Part shown: piece by piece, positions 7,060 to 13,824 of the stretch
Layout of the letters: every line of letters starts with the position of its first letter
Position numbering within the stretch: position 1 is the first letter of the stretch
IMG/VR virus record: IMGVR_UViG_3300043331_002212
Coordinates: 1-24,556 of that record
Strand: one strand, 5' to 3'
Length of the DNA stretch: 24,556 nucleotides
Source of the DNA: a virus
Notes under the pieces: generated by a model
Seen by the model: the letters and a program-made list of their open reading frames with translations, nothing else
What the model was told of the DNA's origin: nothing
The model's database searches: none
Translations under genes and position numbers: made by a program

Positions 7060-7923
7060 TTACCTGACTCTGATTGAGACGTCCCCGTCGGCTTTTTTTT
7101 TTACAACTTCTACAAAAGCAGGTGTTTCATCTACAGGATTCGCGGGAATTCCATGAAGAGAGACAGAAGTCACAGGTTCTTCTTTTTTAGGAGGGTCTAT
7201 GCGTTTTTCTGTACTATTGCTTGGAGTCGAAGCAACGTTAGAATAGAAGAACCCGTGAGATTTTTGGACGCGAGGATTACAATCAGAACTTCCGAAGTTA
7301 AATCCTAATGAAATGGAGGCGCCTTTATTTTTGTCATCATTATAATAAGGTGAAATCGAAATTTTGAAATTCTTCAAAAGAGACATTCCGAAATATCCCG
7401 AAATTCCTTTGTCTAAAGTTTGATGTTTGATGTAGGGGGAGAGTCCAATTTCATATTTGTCTGAAATTTTGTAAATTACAGATATTTCGCTTACATCAAA
7501 TAACTTAAGATTTGGAGTTTTTTCTAAATTGACGTGCGAATGAAGTGGAATGTATCGGTTGTATGAAACTTGGAAATCTTTCCAGAAAAATTCAAAACCA
7601 GGAACGAATTGGTGATTAAAATATTCCAATTTATTGAAATGGTTTGACACGATGTTCAAACCAATTGCAAATTCATCGAAATGTTTTCTAAATCCAAATC
7701 CAATTTCGTGATGAAATTTGGCATCTTTATCGACAGAAGAGTAGGCCAAAAGAATTAAAGTGGTTGTTTCTGAAACAGGAAGAAATGACTGATGATTGAT
7801 GTTTGCTAAAAATTTTGAATCTGATTCATGATCAAAACTCAAATTTACAACAGGTTCGTGAAAATCGCCCAGGACTTGAGACAGAACCAGGGACACTAAA
7901 CTAGCAACGATTCCAAATTTCAT
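7060..7923 (-). CDS. inverse-autotransporter-like outer-membrane beta-barrel protein
   Basis: This 287-residue protein has a signal peptide (residues 1-19; hydrophobic core IVASLVSLVLSQVLG, likely cut before Asp20). A run of alternating aromatic/hydrophobic strands follows between about 60 and 215. 'FHHEIGFGFRKHFDEFAIGL', then 'FVPGFEFFWKDFQVSYNRYI', then 'KYEIGLSPYIKHQ' and 'SISLGFNFG' follow the wording of the intimin/invasin (inverse autotransporter) barrel: 'lGlGyR...d.w..G.N......hhr...G.E.w...l..s.N.Y.pl'. After residue 215 there is only a short, Pro/Lys-rich tail, so no large passenger. The gene looks more A+T-rich than its neighbours. It lies at the end of a late unit of tiny genes, with an AGAGG site before the ATG and a terminator behind it. 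Surface alteration or superinfection exclusion is inferred; a pure phage structural role cannot be excluded. Confidence 0.62.
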   Translation of the reverse strand: MKFGIVASLVSLVLSQVLGDFHEPVVNLSFDHESDSKFLANINHQSFLPVSETTTLILLAYSSVDKDAKFHHEIGFGFRKHFDEFAIGLNIVSNHFNKLEYFNHQFVPGFEFFWKDFQVSYNRYIPLHSHVNLEKTPNLKLFDVSEISVIYKISDKYEIGLSPYIKHQTLDKGISGYFGMSLLKNFKISISPYYNDDKNKGASISLGFNFGSSDCNPRVQKSHGFFYSNVASTPSNSTEKRIDPPKKEEPVTSVSLHGIPANPVDETPAFVEVVKKKADGDVSIRVR

Positions 7924-7942
7924 ATATGCCTCTATTAATAAT

Positions 7943-8125
7943 TTATTTATGATGCATTTTCTTGAGGGTTTCAGCTAAACGGGCGCGCTTGCCCAGAGTT
8001 CCCCCTTTTTTAGCGGCGGCTTCCAACTTTTTAGCGGGAATTTTTTTACCCGTGGGGACGTGAAGTTGCTTATGCAGAGCCCCGGGTTTTTTAATAGCCT
8101 TTTGAATCCACTTTTCTTTTGCCAT
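7943..8125 (-). CDS. small basic conserved phage protein
   Basis: The 60-residue product starts at ATG 8125 (MAKEKWIQKAIKKPGALHKQ) rather than an upstream TTG, because GAGGA lies about 8 bases before the ATG. It is very rich in Lys/Ala/His, with KKIPAKKLEAAAKKGGTLG in the middle and a final LKKMHHK. Short proteins of this exact style ('KWIQKAIKKPGALHK.LGVP.GKKIPAKKL') are common in phage and prophage genomes near head genes; their function is unknown. It sits one base after the preceding gene's stop and 19 bases before the beta-barrel gene. It could bind packaged DNA, but that is speculation from charge. Confidence 0.65.
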   Translation of the reverse strand: MAKEKWIQKAIKKPGALHKQLHVPTGKKIPAKKLEAAAKKGGTLGKRARLAETLKKMHHK

Positions 8126-8126
8126 C

Positions 8127-8288
8127 TCAGTCGTCCTCAAATCCTAAATTGAGTCTATAGGTGTATTCTTCATAAGAAATCCCAATTTCTTTTGCCTTTT
8201 CTTGGTGATAGGCCCTTACGATTTTGGCATACTGATCGTAATCAGGGTGGTCCTGAATTCGAACAGTTTTAGGAGCAGGTCTGCTCAC
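8127..8288 (-). CDS. small hypothetical phage protein
   Basis: I place the start at GTG 8288, which overlaps the preceding stop by four bases (GTGA), giving 53 residues: SRPAPKTVRIQDHPDYDQY, then 'AKIVRAYHQEKAKEIGISYE' and a short acidic end. An in-frame GTG at 8324 would add 12 residues, but these are the shifted reading of the previous gene's lysine-rich end and look non-native. The 'TVRIQDHPDY..YAKIVRAYHREKAKE.GIS.EEY' text looks like a conserved small phage protein. No catalytic motif is visible. Confidence 0.55.
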   Translation of the reverse strand: MSRPAPKTVRIQDHPDYDQYAKIVRAYHQEKAKEIGISYEEYTYRLNLGFEDD

Positions 8289-8419
8289 TTTTTCTTTTTC
8301 ATCATCTTCTTGCCGTAATCGCACACCTTATCCCGTTTTTGGTCGGCTTTCTCCAAAGACTTCAAACTCTTTTCAGTGCCCTTAACTTTTTTCTCAATTT
8401 TTCTAATTTGCTTATCCAT
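8285..8419 (-). CDS. 44-residue lysine-rich coiled-coil protein
   Basis: The reverse strand from ATG 8419 reads MDKQIRKIEKKVKGTEKSLK, then SLEKADQKRDKVCDYGKKMM and four lysines before TGA. Hydrophobic residues are spaced as in a coiled coil over residues 5-25. It is too short for common ORF cutoffs. It fits exactly between its neighbours: seven bases after the stop of the upstream gene and a four-base overlap with the next. No strong ribosome site is visible. Function unknown. Confidence 0.5.
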   Translation of the reverse strand: MDKQIRKIEKKVKGTEKSLKSLEKADQKRDKVCDYGKKMMKKKK

Positions 8420-8425
8420 ATAATC

Positions 8426-8557
8426 TTAATGTTGTAAGTAAGGTCCCTTCATTTTAAGAGTTTCCATCTGCTTAGATGCCGGAATCTTAACACCTTTTCC
8501 CTTCATCACCTTTTCTGCAATCTTCTGAGGCTTTCCAGGAGGTCTAAGCATGGCCAT
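8426..8557 (-). CDS. 43-residue basic phage protein
   Basis: From ATG 8557 the reverse strand encodes MAMLRPPGKPQKIAEKVMKG, then KGVKIPASKQMETLKMKGPY and LQH. It overlaps the end of the upstream gene by 14 bases and ends seven bases before the next start, filling the only gap in this run. The basic, Pro/Lys-rich make-up resembles the other tiny genes in the unit. A second ATG at 8551 is an alternative start; neither has a clear ribosome site. Confidence 0.45.
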   Translation of the reverse strand: MAMLRPPGKPQKIAEKVMKGKGVKIPASKQMETLKMKGPYLQH

Positions 8558-8768
8558 ATTTTTCGCGTCCGTTTTCACCGACTTTCGAAATCATATCGAC
8601 ACCGCAAGCAGGATTGTTTAAAATGCCGTCTCTATAGCTGGCGCTGTCTTGTCTGAACGTAGCGAAAATGGGCTGATCTGGCAAATTGGCATAAGAGCCG
8701 TGTCCCATGGGATGCTCGGGAGCCTTTTGCTTAAAATCGTAATTTGCACTTTTGGCTTTTTTTGCCAT
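8544..8768 (-). CDS. small hypothetical phage protein
   Basis: The 74-residue product starts at ATG 8768 (AAGG 7 bases upstream) with MAKKAKSANYDFKQKAPEHP, followed by MGHGSYANLPDQPIFATFRQ. It ends ISKVGENGREKYGHA. An upstream in-frame extension would lie inside the preceding gene and looks like a shadow. The text 'HPMGHGSYANLP..P....F' is shared in style with the next gene (MHGNSEREGKAWGRGEHANM), suggesting related small virion or assembly proteins. Function unknown. Confidence 0.55.
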   Translation of the reverse strand: MAKKAKSANYDFKQKAPEHPMGHGSYANLPDQPIFATFRQDSASYRDGILNNPACGVDMISKVGENGREKYGHA

Positions 8769-8775
8769 ATAAACC

Positions 8776-8994
8776 TTAATGCTGGTTAGACATGCGAGCG
8801 CGTGATTTAGAATGAGCAGAACCATTGACACGATCAATTTCTGTCATTGTATCATCTAAATCGCTAGGTCCATATTCATAAGCCTTTGGGTAAGCTTGCA
8901 TTTTCACTTCTTTGGGCATGTTAGCGTGTTCGCCACGGCCCCAAGCTTTGCCTTCTCTTTCTGAATTTCCATGCATGTTCATTTTCTTAGCCAT
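8776..8994 (-). CDS. small hypothetical phage protein, first of a tiny-gene unit
   Basis: This 72-residue protein reads MAKKMNMHGNSEREGKAWGR, then GEHANMPKEVKMQAYPKAYE, 'YGPSDLDDTMTEIDRVNGSA' and a basic end. An AGGAG site lies about 8 bases before the ATG. It is first in the unit 8994-7060, whose leader carries a TCAAATAATT element and an 8-bp palindrome (CTGTACAG, 9031-9038). It is hydrophilic, with no membrane segment or enzymatic motif. Confidence 0.6.
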   Translation of the reverse strand: MAKKMNMHGNSEREGKAWGRGEHANMPKEVKMQAYPKAYEYGPSDLDDTMTEIDRVNGSAHSKSRARMSNQH

Positions 8995-9250
8995 ATTATC
9001 ATCTCCTATAGGTGGGCTATTCTTTCTTTACTGTACAGTTTCAAATAATTTTTTTACACACTGAAAATAAATTACCAAATCACGAAGAAAATTTAACACC
9101 TTGTCAGTTTACCAAAATGCAGTGAACGGTTGTAAAAAAAATACTTTCCATATATAGTGGGAAGTCCATATTCACCATGTGGAGTTCCTCAGGTATTTAG
9201 TGCAGCTTTATATTTGGGGGACTTTTTCTCTCCCATTCTCTGGTGCGTTT
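8995..9250. other. 256-bp gene-free region between portal and tiny-gene unit
   Basis: No convincing gene is present. It holds the TCAAATAATT element (9041-9050), which on the minus strand is part of TGTAAAAAAATTATTTGA, plus the palindrome CTGTACAG (9031-9038). A+T-rich DNA fills most of the rest. A 24-codon reading frame at 9104-9178 on the minus strand has a GAGGA upstream but no recognisable product. I see no hairpin with a T run that would clearly end the portal transcript. Confidence 0.6.
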
Positions 9251-11275
9251 CTAAGAGGCCCTCTCTTCTTGGCCACTGGAGACGCCGCTTGGGTTCAGTT
9301 GTTGGGTTTTCTTCATAGTCTCAATGAGCCCTAAGACTTTCTGGATTTGATCCAAATCCACGCTTTGGAGTTCCTTTGCCGCCTTGATAAGATCAAGAGC
9401 GCCCTGGTCGAGATCTTTTTGAGCAGCTGCACGGCGCTCGACAGCAAGAGCTTGGTTCTCTTGGATACGAGAGGCTCTTTCATGTCCAAGCCCTTGGTTT
9501 GCAACGGCTCTTGCATGCAGGTCTTCGATTTGAGCTCTGAGCAACTCAATTTGGGTTGCAGCTTGCTGCTGTGCCATTTGAGCTTGTTGCTGTTCTTGGG
9601 CTGAGAGGGCATCGATAAGCTCCTGTTTATTTTGTAGCGTTGAGGTTTTAACGAGCAGTTCAGCTGGAACGGGAAGTCCTGTTTCTCGAAGATGAAGAAG
9701 TTGAGCAAACTGCATCTGCCTTTGGGTGCTGGTGTTAAGACCATCTTCAACAATGGACTTGTATTGGCCAAAGGCGCGGTTGTAAAACTGTTGAGAAGGC
9801 TCCTCTCCAATCACGCGGCGCACCTTGCCAGGAGTCCAGTTGGCCTGGATCATCTCTATGCGAACATCCCCTAGCATCTTCTGGCACTGATCGAGGTTGT
9901 CGAAAAGCACTTGAAGCGTCGTTAGGCCTGCTCCTTGGCGAAGCATCGAAAGGATTCCGGCTTTGTCATCATCGGCCATTCCTAGCAGCTCTTCATTGAC
10001 ACCAGAGATTTCAGAGATCTCTTTTCCGAGCAGCTCCGAAAGCTGGATCATCGAAGGGGGAACTTGAGGTGCCTCAATTTTGACCACGTCAACATTGGGC
10101 TGAGCATTAGCTTTAAGAGCAAGACCTCTTCCTTGGCCTTGTAAAAAGACATCTTTGGGATTGACCAAAGCGTCTTCCTTATACATGAAACCGGAGGTGA
10201 TCTGAGACTCTAGGATATCTAATTCAATAACACGGCGTCGATTATATAGATATTGGGCGTCTCTAAGTCCTCGGACGACACCTTGGACTCGCCAGGGGAA
10301 GTAGGGGCACTCAGGCTCGTAATACGCCCAACAAGGAACAAAAGGGTAACGGTCAATCCCAGCAGGATTAGCACCATGGTAAAACACCTTCCCCTGCACG
10401 ACGATCGCAAGTTTTGTTGTTGGGATTTCTTGTTCGAGCACCAACACTTGAGGATAGAGTCTTTTAAAATCTTCCAAATCTTCATCTTGACCTCTCCATT
10501 CATAGGTTTCTCCACTTTGCACATCACAAAGCAGCTTTTGCTTTCTAGAAGCAAGATACCAAAACTCATCGTAAATCAATAAGTCTTGCATGCCGTAGTT
10601 GTAACTCTCTGGCATGAACTGGAACTTACCGTCACGGTTGCCCCATCCAGAGAGATTCTTAATTTCACCCTCCCTACCAGGCAGCAAAGCTTGCGCTTGA
10701 TTTCTAGAGAGATACTTCCTTGTCCAGATTGAGTTGCAGTCGCTGAGATCCATTTTCTTGAAGTAAGGATCAATCAAATAAGAGTTGTAGGAAAGATTAT
10801 CGACGGCAATATCTCCATTTACGGGATCATTCCGGTAGTCCATCCAGACCGAAAGAAGGTTCATCCCTGTTGTGATCGCACCTTCAAAGGCGTCGGAGAT
10901 GGTCTCTAATATATGGTGCTTTTGATCCATCCAAAGAAGAATCTTCGAAAACTGATCAGATGTTTTTTCATCGGAGTTTTCAATGGGGGTCACGACGGTC
11001 GATTTGCGATGCTGCCTTTGATGGCCCGTGATCATATTGATGATACGGCGAATACGGTTGAAGTTGAACTGACGCCGACGAAAAGCAGGGAGGTTGCCGT
11101 AGATGTCGTTCCAAAGAGTCTGATCACCCAGCTTAAAACGCAGGTCCACATCAGCCTCGCTCCAAAAACTTTGATTGATTTGAATATTCTTGCTATAGGT
11201 ATAGTCCATTAATTTAAGGACATCCAAATCATTATCCACATAAAAAGTATCGCTAAGTTGGGGGAATAGGGTCAT
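9251..11275 (-). CDS. portal protein, P22-like
   Basis: This 674-residue protein should form the dodecameric ring through which DNA enters the head. The N-terminal part has LWNDIYGNLPAFRRRQFNFN, then 'RIRRIINMITGHQRQHRKST', the 'N.I.R.VN.I.G...QNR' helix typical of P22-type portals. Further on are 'AFEGAITTGMNLLSVWMDYR', the wing/stem region 'GVVRGLRDAQYLYNRRRVIE' and 'SEISGVNEELLGMADDDKAG'. From about residue 555 to 650 there is a long Gln/Ala-rich coil (AQEQQQAQMAQQQAATQIE), matching the extended C-terminal barrel of P22-like portals. The ATG has only a weak upstream purine stretch. It is encoded alone, well separated from the terminase by a plus-strand island. Confidence 0.85.
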   Translation of the reverse strand: MTLFPQLSDTFYVDNDLDVLKLMDYTYSKNIQINQSFWSEADVDLRFKLGDQTLWNDIYGNLPAFRRRQFNFNRIRRIINMITGHQRQHRKSTVVTPIENSDEKTSDQFSKILLWMDQKHHILETISDAFEGAITTGMNLLSVWMDYRNDPVNGDIAVDNLSYNSYLIDPYFKKMDLSDCNSIWTRKYLSRNQAQALLPGREGEIKNLSGWGNRDGKFQFMPESYNYGMQDLLIYDEFWYLASRKQKLLCDVQSGETYEWRGQDEDLEDFKRLYPQVLVLEQEIPTTKLAIVVQGKVFYHGANPAGIDRYPFVPCWAYYEPECPYFPWRVQGVVRGLRDAQYLYNRRRVIELDILESQITSGFMYKEDALVNPKDVFLQGQGRGLALKANAQPNVDVVKIEAPQVPPSMIQLSELLGKEISEISGVNEELLGMADDDKAGILSMLRQGAGLTTLQVLFDNLDQCQKMLGDVRIEMIQANWTPGKVRRVIGEEPSQQFYNRAFGQYKSIVEDGLNTSTQRQMQFAQLLHLRETGLPVPAELLVKTSTLQNKQELIDALSAQEQQQAQMAQQQAATQIELLRAQIEDLHARAVANQGLGHERASRIQENQALAVERRAAAQKDLDQGALDLIKAAKELQSVDLDQIQKVLGLIETMKKTQQLNPSGVSSGQEERAS

Positions 11276-11293
11276 GAAGGGGTTCCCGGTTAG

Positions 11294-11315
11294 TTTAAAA
11301 TATTTTCTTTACATT
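11294..11315 (-). promoter_or_regulatory. TGTAAA-A/T-rich leader element before the portal gene
   Basis: The minus strand reads AATGTAAAGAAAATATTTTA, closely matching the leaders at 2761-2778 (TGTAAACAAATATTTTGA) and 19388-19407 (TGTAAATAAAATTTTACA). Shared position before unit starts suggests a common control element. I see no second promoter box at a fixed distance, so its nature is open. Confidence 0.35.
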
Positions 11316-11395
11316 AAAGCTTTTGGAATTTCTTTTCAAAGTAAAGGGGAAGATGTAGTTTTTGGCTTCAGATTTAAAAAAAGGTTTAACAAAAA

Positions 11396-11584
11396 ATGAT
11401 TAGCCGCTACGCTTTTATGATCATTATTAGCCTTATGGTGGCCTTCATGTGGCGAATCATGGTCATCATTGAAAATGATGTAGAAGAGGCTAAGAAAGAT
11501 ATTCACAAAATGATAGAGATGCAAAGGGAAATCAAAGATGGACTGGATCGACTTCAAGGAAAAGTGCCCAAAGGTGGGGGATAA
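11396..11584 (+). CDS. small single-helix membrane protein with coiled tail
   Basis: The 62-residue product has a membrane helix near residues 5-25 (YAFMIIISLMVAFMWRIMVI) followed by a charged coil (VEEAKKDIHKMIEMQREIKD). AAGG lies about 10 bases before the ATG. It opens the second plus-strand island and is followed by an overlapping DUF551-like gene, exactly as at 6110-6568, though the two membrane proteins are not closely similar in sequence. Function unknown. Confidence 0.55.
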   Translation: MISRYAFMIIISLMVAFMWRIMVIIENDVEEAKKDIHKMIEMQREIKDGLDRLQGKVPKGGG

Positions 11585-11723
11585 GATCGAAGTGATGTAT
11601 AAGGAATTATTTGGAATTGTAAATACAAAAAAAATGATCTGGGGCCAGAAAGATCAAGATGATATAAAATACAGCCTACTGCTATCAAAATGGAGGCCTC
11701 TTGAAGAAGGGAACAGAACCTAG
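11538..11723 (+). CDS. short DUF551-like protein
   Basis: The 61-residue product begins MDWIDFKEKCPKVGDKIEVM and ends YSLLLSKWRPLEEGNRT. The opening 'W..F.E..P..GD.I.V' and the closing 'W.PL' are the two landmarks of DUF551-type phage proteins, here with a very short interior. The start overlaps the previous gene by 47 bases, and no strong ribosome site is visible, so it may depend on coupling. It is one of four DUF551-like genes in the window. Confidence 0.5.
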   Translation: MDWIDFKEKCPKVGDKIEVMYKELFGIVNTKKMIWGQKDQDDIKYSLLLSKWRPLEEGNRT

Positions 11724-11755
11724 TTTCAATGAACTCAAATCCAAACTGAAGTTGA

Positions 11756-11983
11756 ATGATGTCTAAAAGAGAGCGAGTTGAGGATTTAGGCAGAATTGCT
11801 GTCTTGTCAAAGGAGATCCTGGATCATCCCTCTTTTGAAATGACAGATATTGACGACTGGAAAAGGCTTCTCACCGACGAAGAACGACTCTATGTTTTCG
11901 TGAATCAGTATAACGACCTTTACAGCAAGGTGGGGGACATCTACGATATTGCTAGATGGGGTGACGATCCCGATGATAATTGA
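11756..11983 (+). CDS. small acidic hypothetical protein
   Basis: The 75-residue product (MMSKRERVEDLGRIAVLSKE, then 'ILDHPSFEMTDIDDWKRLLT') is helical and acidic, ending WGDDPDDN. A stop codon directly upstream in the same frame fixes the start at 11756 or the second ATG at 11759. Its end overlaps the start of the metallophosphoesterase gene by 11 bases, so the two are likely made together. I do not recognise a family. Confidence 0.5.
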   Translation: MMSKRERVEDLGRIAVLSKEILDHPSFEMTDIDDWKRLLTDEERLYVFVNQYNDLYSKVGDIYDIARWGDDPDDN

Positions 11984-12632
11984 CTGTATTGCAGACTTGC
12001 ATGGCCACTATCCCAAGCTAGAAGGCGGCGATCTGCTTATTGTGGCGGGGGACTGGACAAAATCGGACGGAATGGAAGAACTCGAATATTTCGAAGAAGA
12101 GTGGCTATCCAATCAAAATTACAAAAAAATAATCCTAATCTCTGGCAACCACGACAATATATCGTATCAATGCGGATGGAAAGGAAGGGGAAAGATAGAG
12201 TATCTTTGCGACTCTGGAACCGAATTCGAAGGGCTCAAAATCTGGGGCTCACCTTGGACGAAGAGGTTTCCAGGAATGAATCCACGGTGCATGGCTTTTA
12301 CGGTTGACACCGACGAAGAATTGGCGGAGAAGTGGGCGTTAATTCCCCAAGACATCGATATCTTGGTTACTCACTCGCCTCCTTATGACATTTTAGATGA
12401 AGTGTTTAATAGAAGTCGTGGATGGAAAGAGAATTGCGGCAGTCAATCTTTATTAAAAAGAGTGATGGAAATTAAACCTAAGCTCCACGTATTTGGTCAT
12501 ATTCACGAGTCCTACGGGAATTTTCATCTTAAAAGTTCTAAGTTTCACGACAAAGATATTCTTTTCGTCAACGCCTCTCATGTCAACGAGCGCTATGAAC
12601 CTGTGAATAAACCAATTAGGGTGATTTTATGA
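11973..12632 (+). CDS. calcineurin-like metallophosphoesterase (MPPED/UPF0046-type)
   Basis: The 219-residue product has the full set of metal-binding motifs: DLHGH (D8, H10), GD (D27), GNHD (58-61), 'VTHSPP' and 'GHIHES' near residue 180. Wording such as 'YLCDSGTEFEGLKIWGSPWT', 'LAEKWALIPQDIDILVTHSP' and 'KPKLHVFGHIHE' closely follows the MPPED/UPF0046 group of binuclear metal phosphodiesterases. Known members cleave cyclic nucleotides or phosphodiesters. I start at ATG 11973, which places the first motif as in the family; a TTG at 11949 would add eight non-family residues. Its stop overlaps the next ATG (ATGA). In a phage it might degrade a nucleotide signal, for example one used in host defence; this is inference. 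Confidence 0.85.
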   Translation: MIIDCIADLHGHYPKLEGGDLLIVAGDWTKSDGMEELEYFEEEWLSNQNYKKIILISGNHDNISYQCGWKGRGKIEYLCDSGTEFEGLKIWGSPWTKRFPGMNPRCMAFTVDTDEELAEKWALIPQDIDILVTHSPPYDILDEVFNRSRGWKENCGSQSLLKRVMEIKPKLHVFGHIHESYGNFHLKSSKFHDKDILFVNASHVNERYEPVNKPIRVIL

Positions 12633-13219
12633 ATTACGAAGTTGAGTACGGGTCTGAGTACAATACAAGATGTGTCAGTTCCTCCAATTGCAGAATGCTG
12701 GACGGGGAAGGCAACGTCATTTTATGTAAATGTGGGAAGCCTGCGGGATCTGGCATAGGCGGGAAAGAAGCCTATAGTGTTTGGTGCTCCGATTGCTCTC
12801 CTTTGAGCAAAGAAGCGGTCAAGGAGGGTGATTTTGTGAAATGGATTAGCATCAAAGAAAGGCTCCCCGATCTCGAGTGGAGTGAGCCTGATCAAGAAGG
12901 AAAGAAAAGTTGGGCTCCCCAACAAGTTCTTCTTCTAAGAAAGTTAAAATACTGCAATGGAGAAACCAGACAGGTATGCAGTGTTGGAGAGTACGATACG
13001 ACAGGAATTCCATCAGTGTGGAGAACATGGCACGAATACGTCGACGAAGAGGGCTGTGATGACACTGATGGGCGCGTTGTAGACGACGTTACCCACTGGA
13101 TGCCGCTGCCAGCCCCTCCTACAGAAGATGCGCCCCCAAAACAAGACTACGACGAAATCATCTCAGACTACGCTAGCGAACCTACGACACAAATTCGGAA
13201 AAATGGGAAAAGAAAATAA
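12629..13219 (+). CDS. zinc-ribbon and DUF551 fusion protein
   Basis: The 196-residue product has an N-terminal cysteine cluster (CKCGKPAGSG... then WCSDC, near residues 33-56) that can hold zinc. A DUF551 domain runs from about residue 71 (KWISIKERLPDLEWSEP) to 'VTHWMPLPAPP' near residue 155, with VLLLRK and VGEYDTTG inside. A polar tail follows (QDYDEIISDYASEP). It starts within the stop of the phosphoesterase gene. The DNA for 'WISIKE' and for 'VTHWMPLP' is identical to blocks in the next gene. DUF551 is common in tailed phage accessory regions and has no proven function. Confidence 0.68.
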   Translation: MNYEVEYGSEYNTRCVSSSNCRMLDGEGNVILCKCGKPAGSGIGGKEAYSVWCSDCSPLSKEAVKEGDFVKWISIKERLPDLEWSEPDQEGKKSWAPQQVLLLRKLKYCNGETRQVCSVGEYDTTGIPSVWRTWHEYVDEEGCDDTDGRVVDDVTHWMPLPAPPTEDAPPKQDYDEIISDYASEPTTQIRKNGKRK

Positions 13220-13628
13220 GAAGTGCCCAAAATGCTCAAGGCCCCTGTATGAATTCGAGGGGGTTGAGTATTGCGACAGCTGCTTATCAGGCAAAGGTAA
13301 GTCGGTTTGGATTAGCATCAAAGAAAAAACTCCCCCTACTTCGATTGAAAAAGAGCTGCCGTTTGTGATAGCCCTTCATTCAGTATATGGGGTGGGAGTG
13401 GCGTGGTTTTGGAAGTTCCAAGATGGGGATGGCATTAAAGAAGAACTAGAGGAAGAATTTGAAGATAAATATTTATGCTCGTGTCATTTTATAAAAAACA
13501 CAGTAGATGGCAATGATTGTATAGACGAAGAAGACGACATAGATATTTTTGAAAACGATCCACACTTCCCAAACTTAGGCACCGTTACCCACTGGATGCC
13601 GCTGCCTGACGCTCCAAACATCGAATGA
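13203..13628 (+). CDS. zinc-ribbon and DUF551 fusion protein, second copy
   Basis: I start at ATG 13203, giving 141 residues: MGKENKKCPKCSRPLYEFEG with the second zinc pair at YCDSC, then VWISIKEKTPPTSIEKELPF opening the DUF551 domain and 'GTVTHWMPLPDAP' closing it. An earlier in-frame ATG at 13128 lies inside the previous gene in another frame and would add shadow residues. The zinc ribbon is a neat CxxC-CxxC pair, unlike the looser cluster in the first copy. The two genes share identical DNA at the domain's edges but differ in between, and overlap by 17 bases. The next gene starts in its stop (ATGA). Confidence 0.68.
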   Translation: MGKENKKCPKCSRPLYEFEGVEYCDSCLSGKGKSVWISIKEKTPPTSIEKELPFVIALHSVYGVGVAWFWKFQDGDGIKEELEEEFEDKYLCSCHFIKNTVDGNDCIDEEDDIDIFENDPHFPNLGTVTHWMPLPDAPNIE

Positions 13629-13807
13629 AATTTTGCAGAAAGTGTTTACAAGAAAAGCCTGAAATTGAATTTTCAAGAAGCTTAAGAAAGGCTTCCAATC
13701 TATGTCTTGCGTGTTATGAACAATGGAAGAAGACCGACCTGTTACTAAATGAAAAAAGGGACCAGGATTACTCCCAGTCCCCGAGGTCGTATGAAATATT
13801 TAAATAG
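13625..13807 (+). CDS. small zinc-finger-like phage protein
   Basis: The 60-residue product begins MKFCRKCLQEKPEIEFSRSL, followed by RKASNLCLACYEQWKK. The CxxC...CxxC layout with 'K.C..C...KP...FS' spacing is a short treble-clef-like zinc finger found in many phage proteins that often lie beside HNH nucleases. The start overlaps the previous stop by four bases (ATGA). The gene ends 17 bases from the end of the convergent HNH gene, with no clear terminator between them. Confidence 0.6.
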   Translation: MKFCRKCLQEKPEIEFSRSLRKASNLCLACYEQWKKTDLLLNEKRDQDYSQSPRSYEIFK

Positions 13808-13824
13808 TGACACAGAGCAGCAGC

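Noticed and set aside
9104-9178. 24-codon minus-strand frame in the portal-tiny gene gap
   Set aside because: Has GAGGA upstream but no recognisable sequence; too short to support without peptide evidence.
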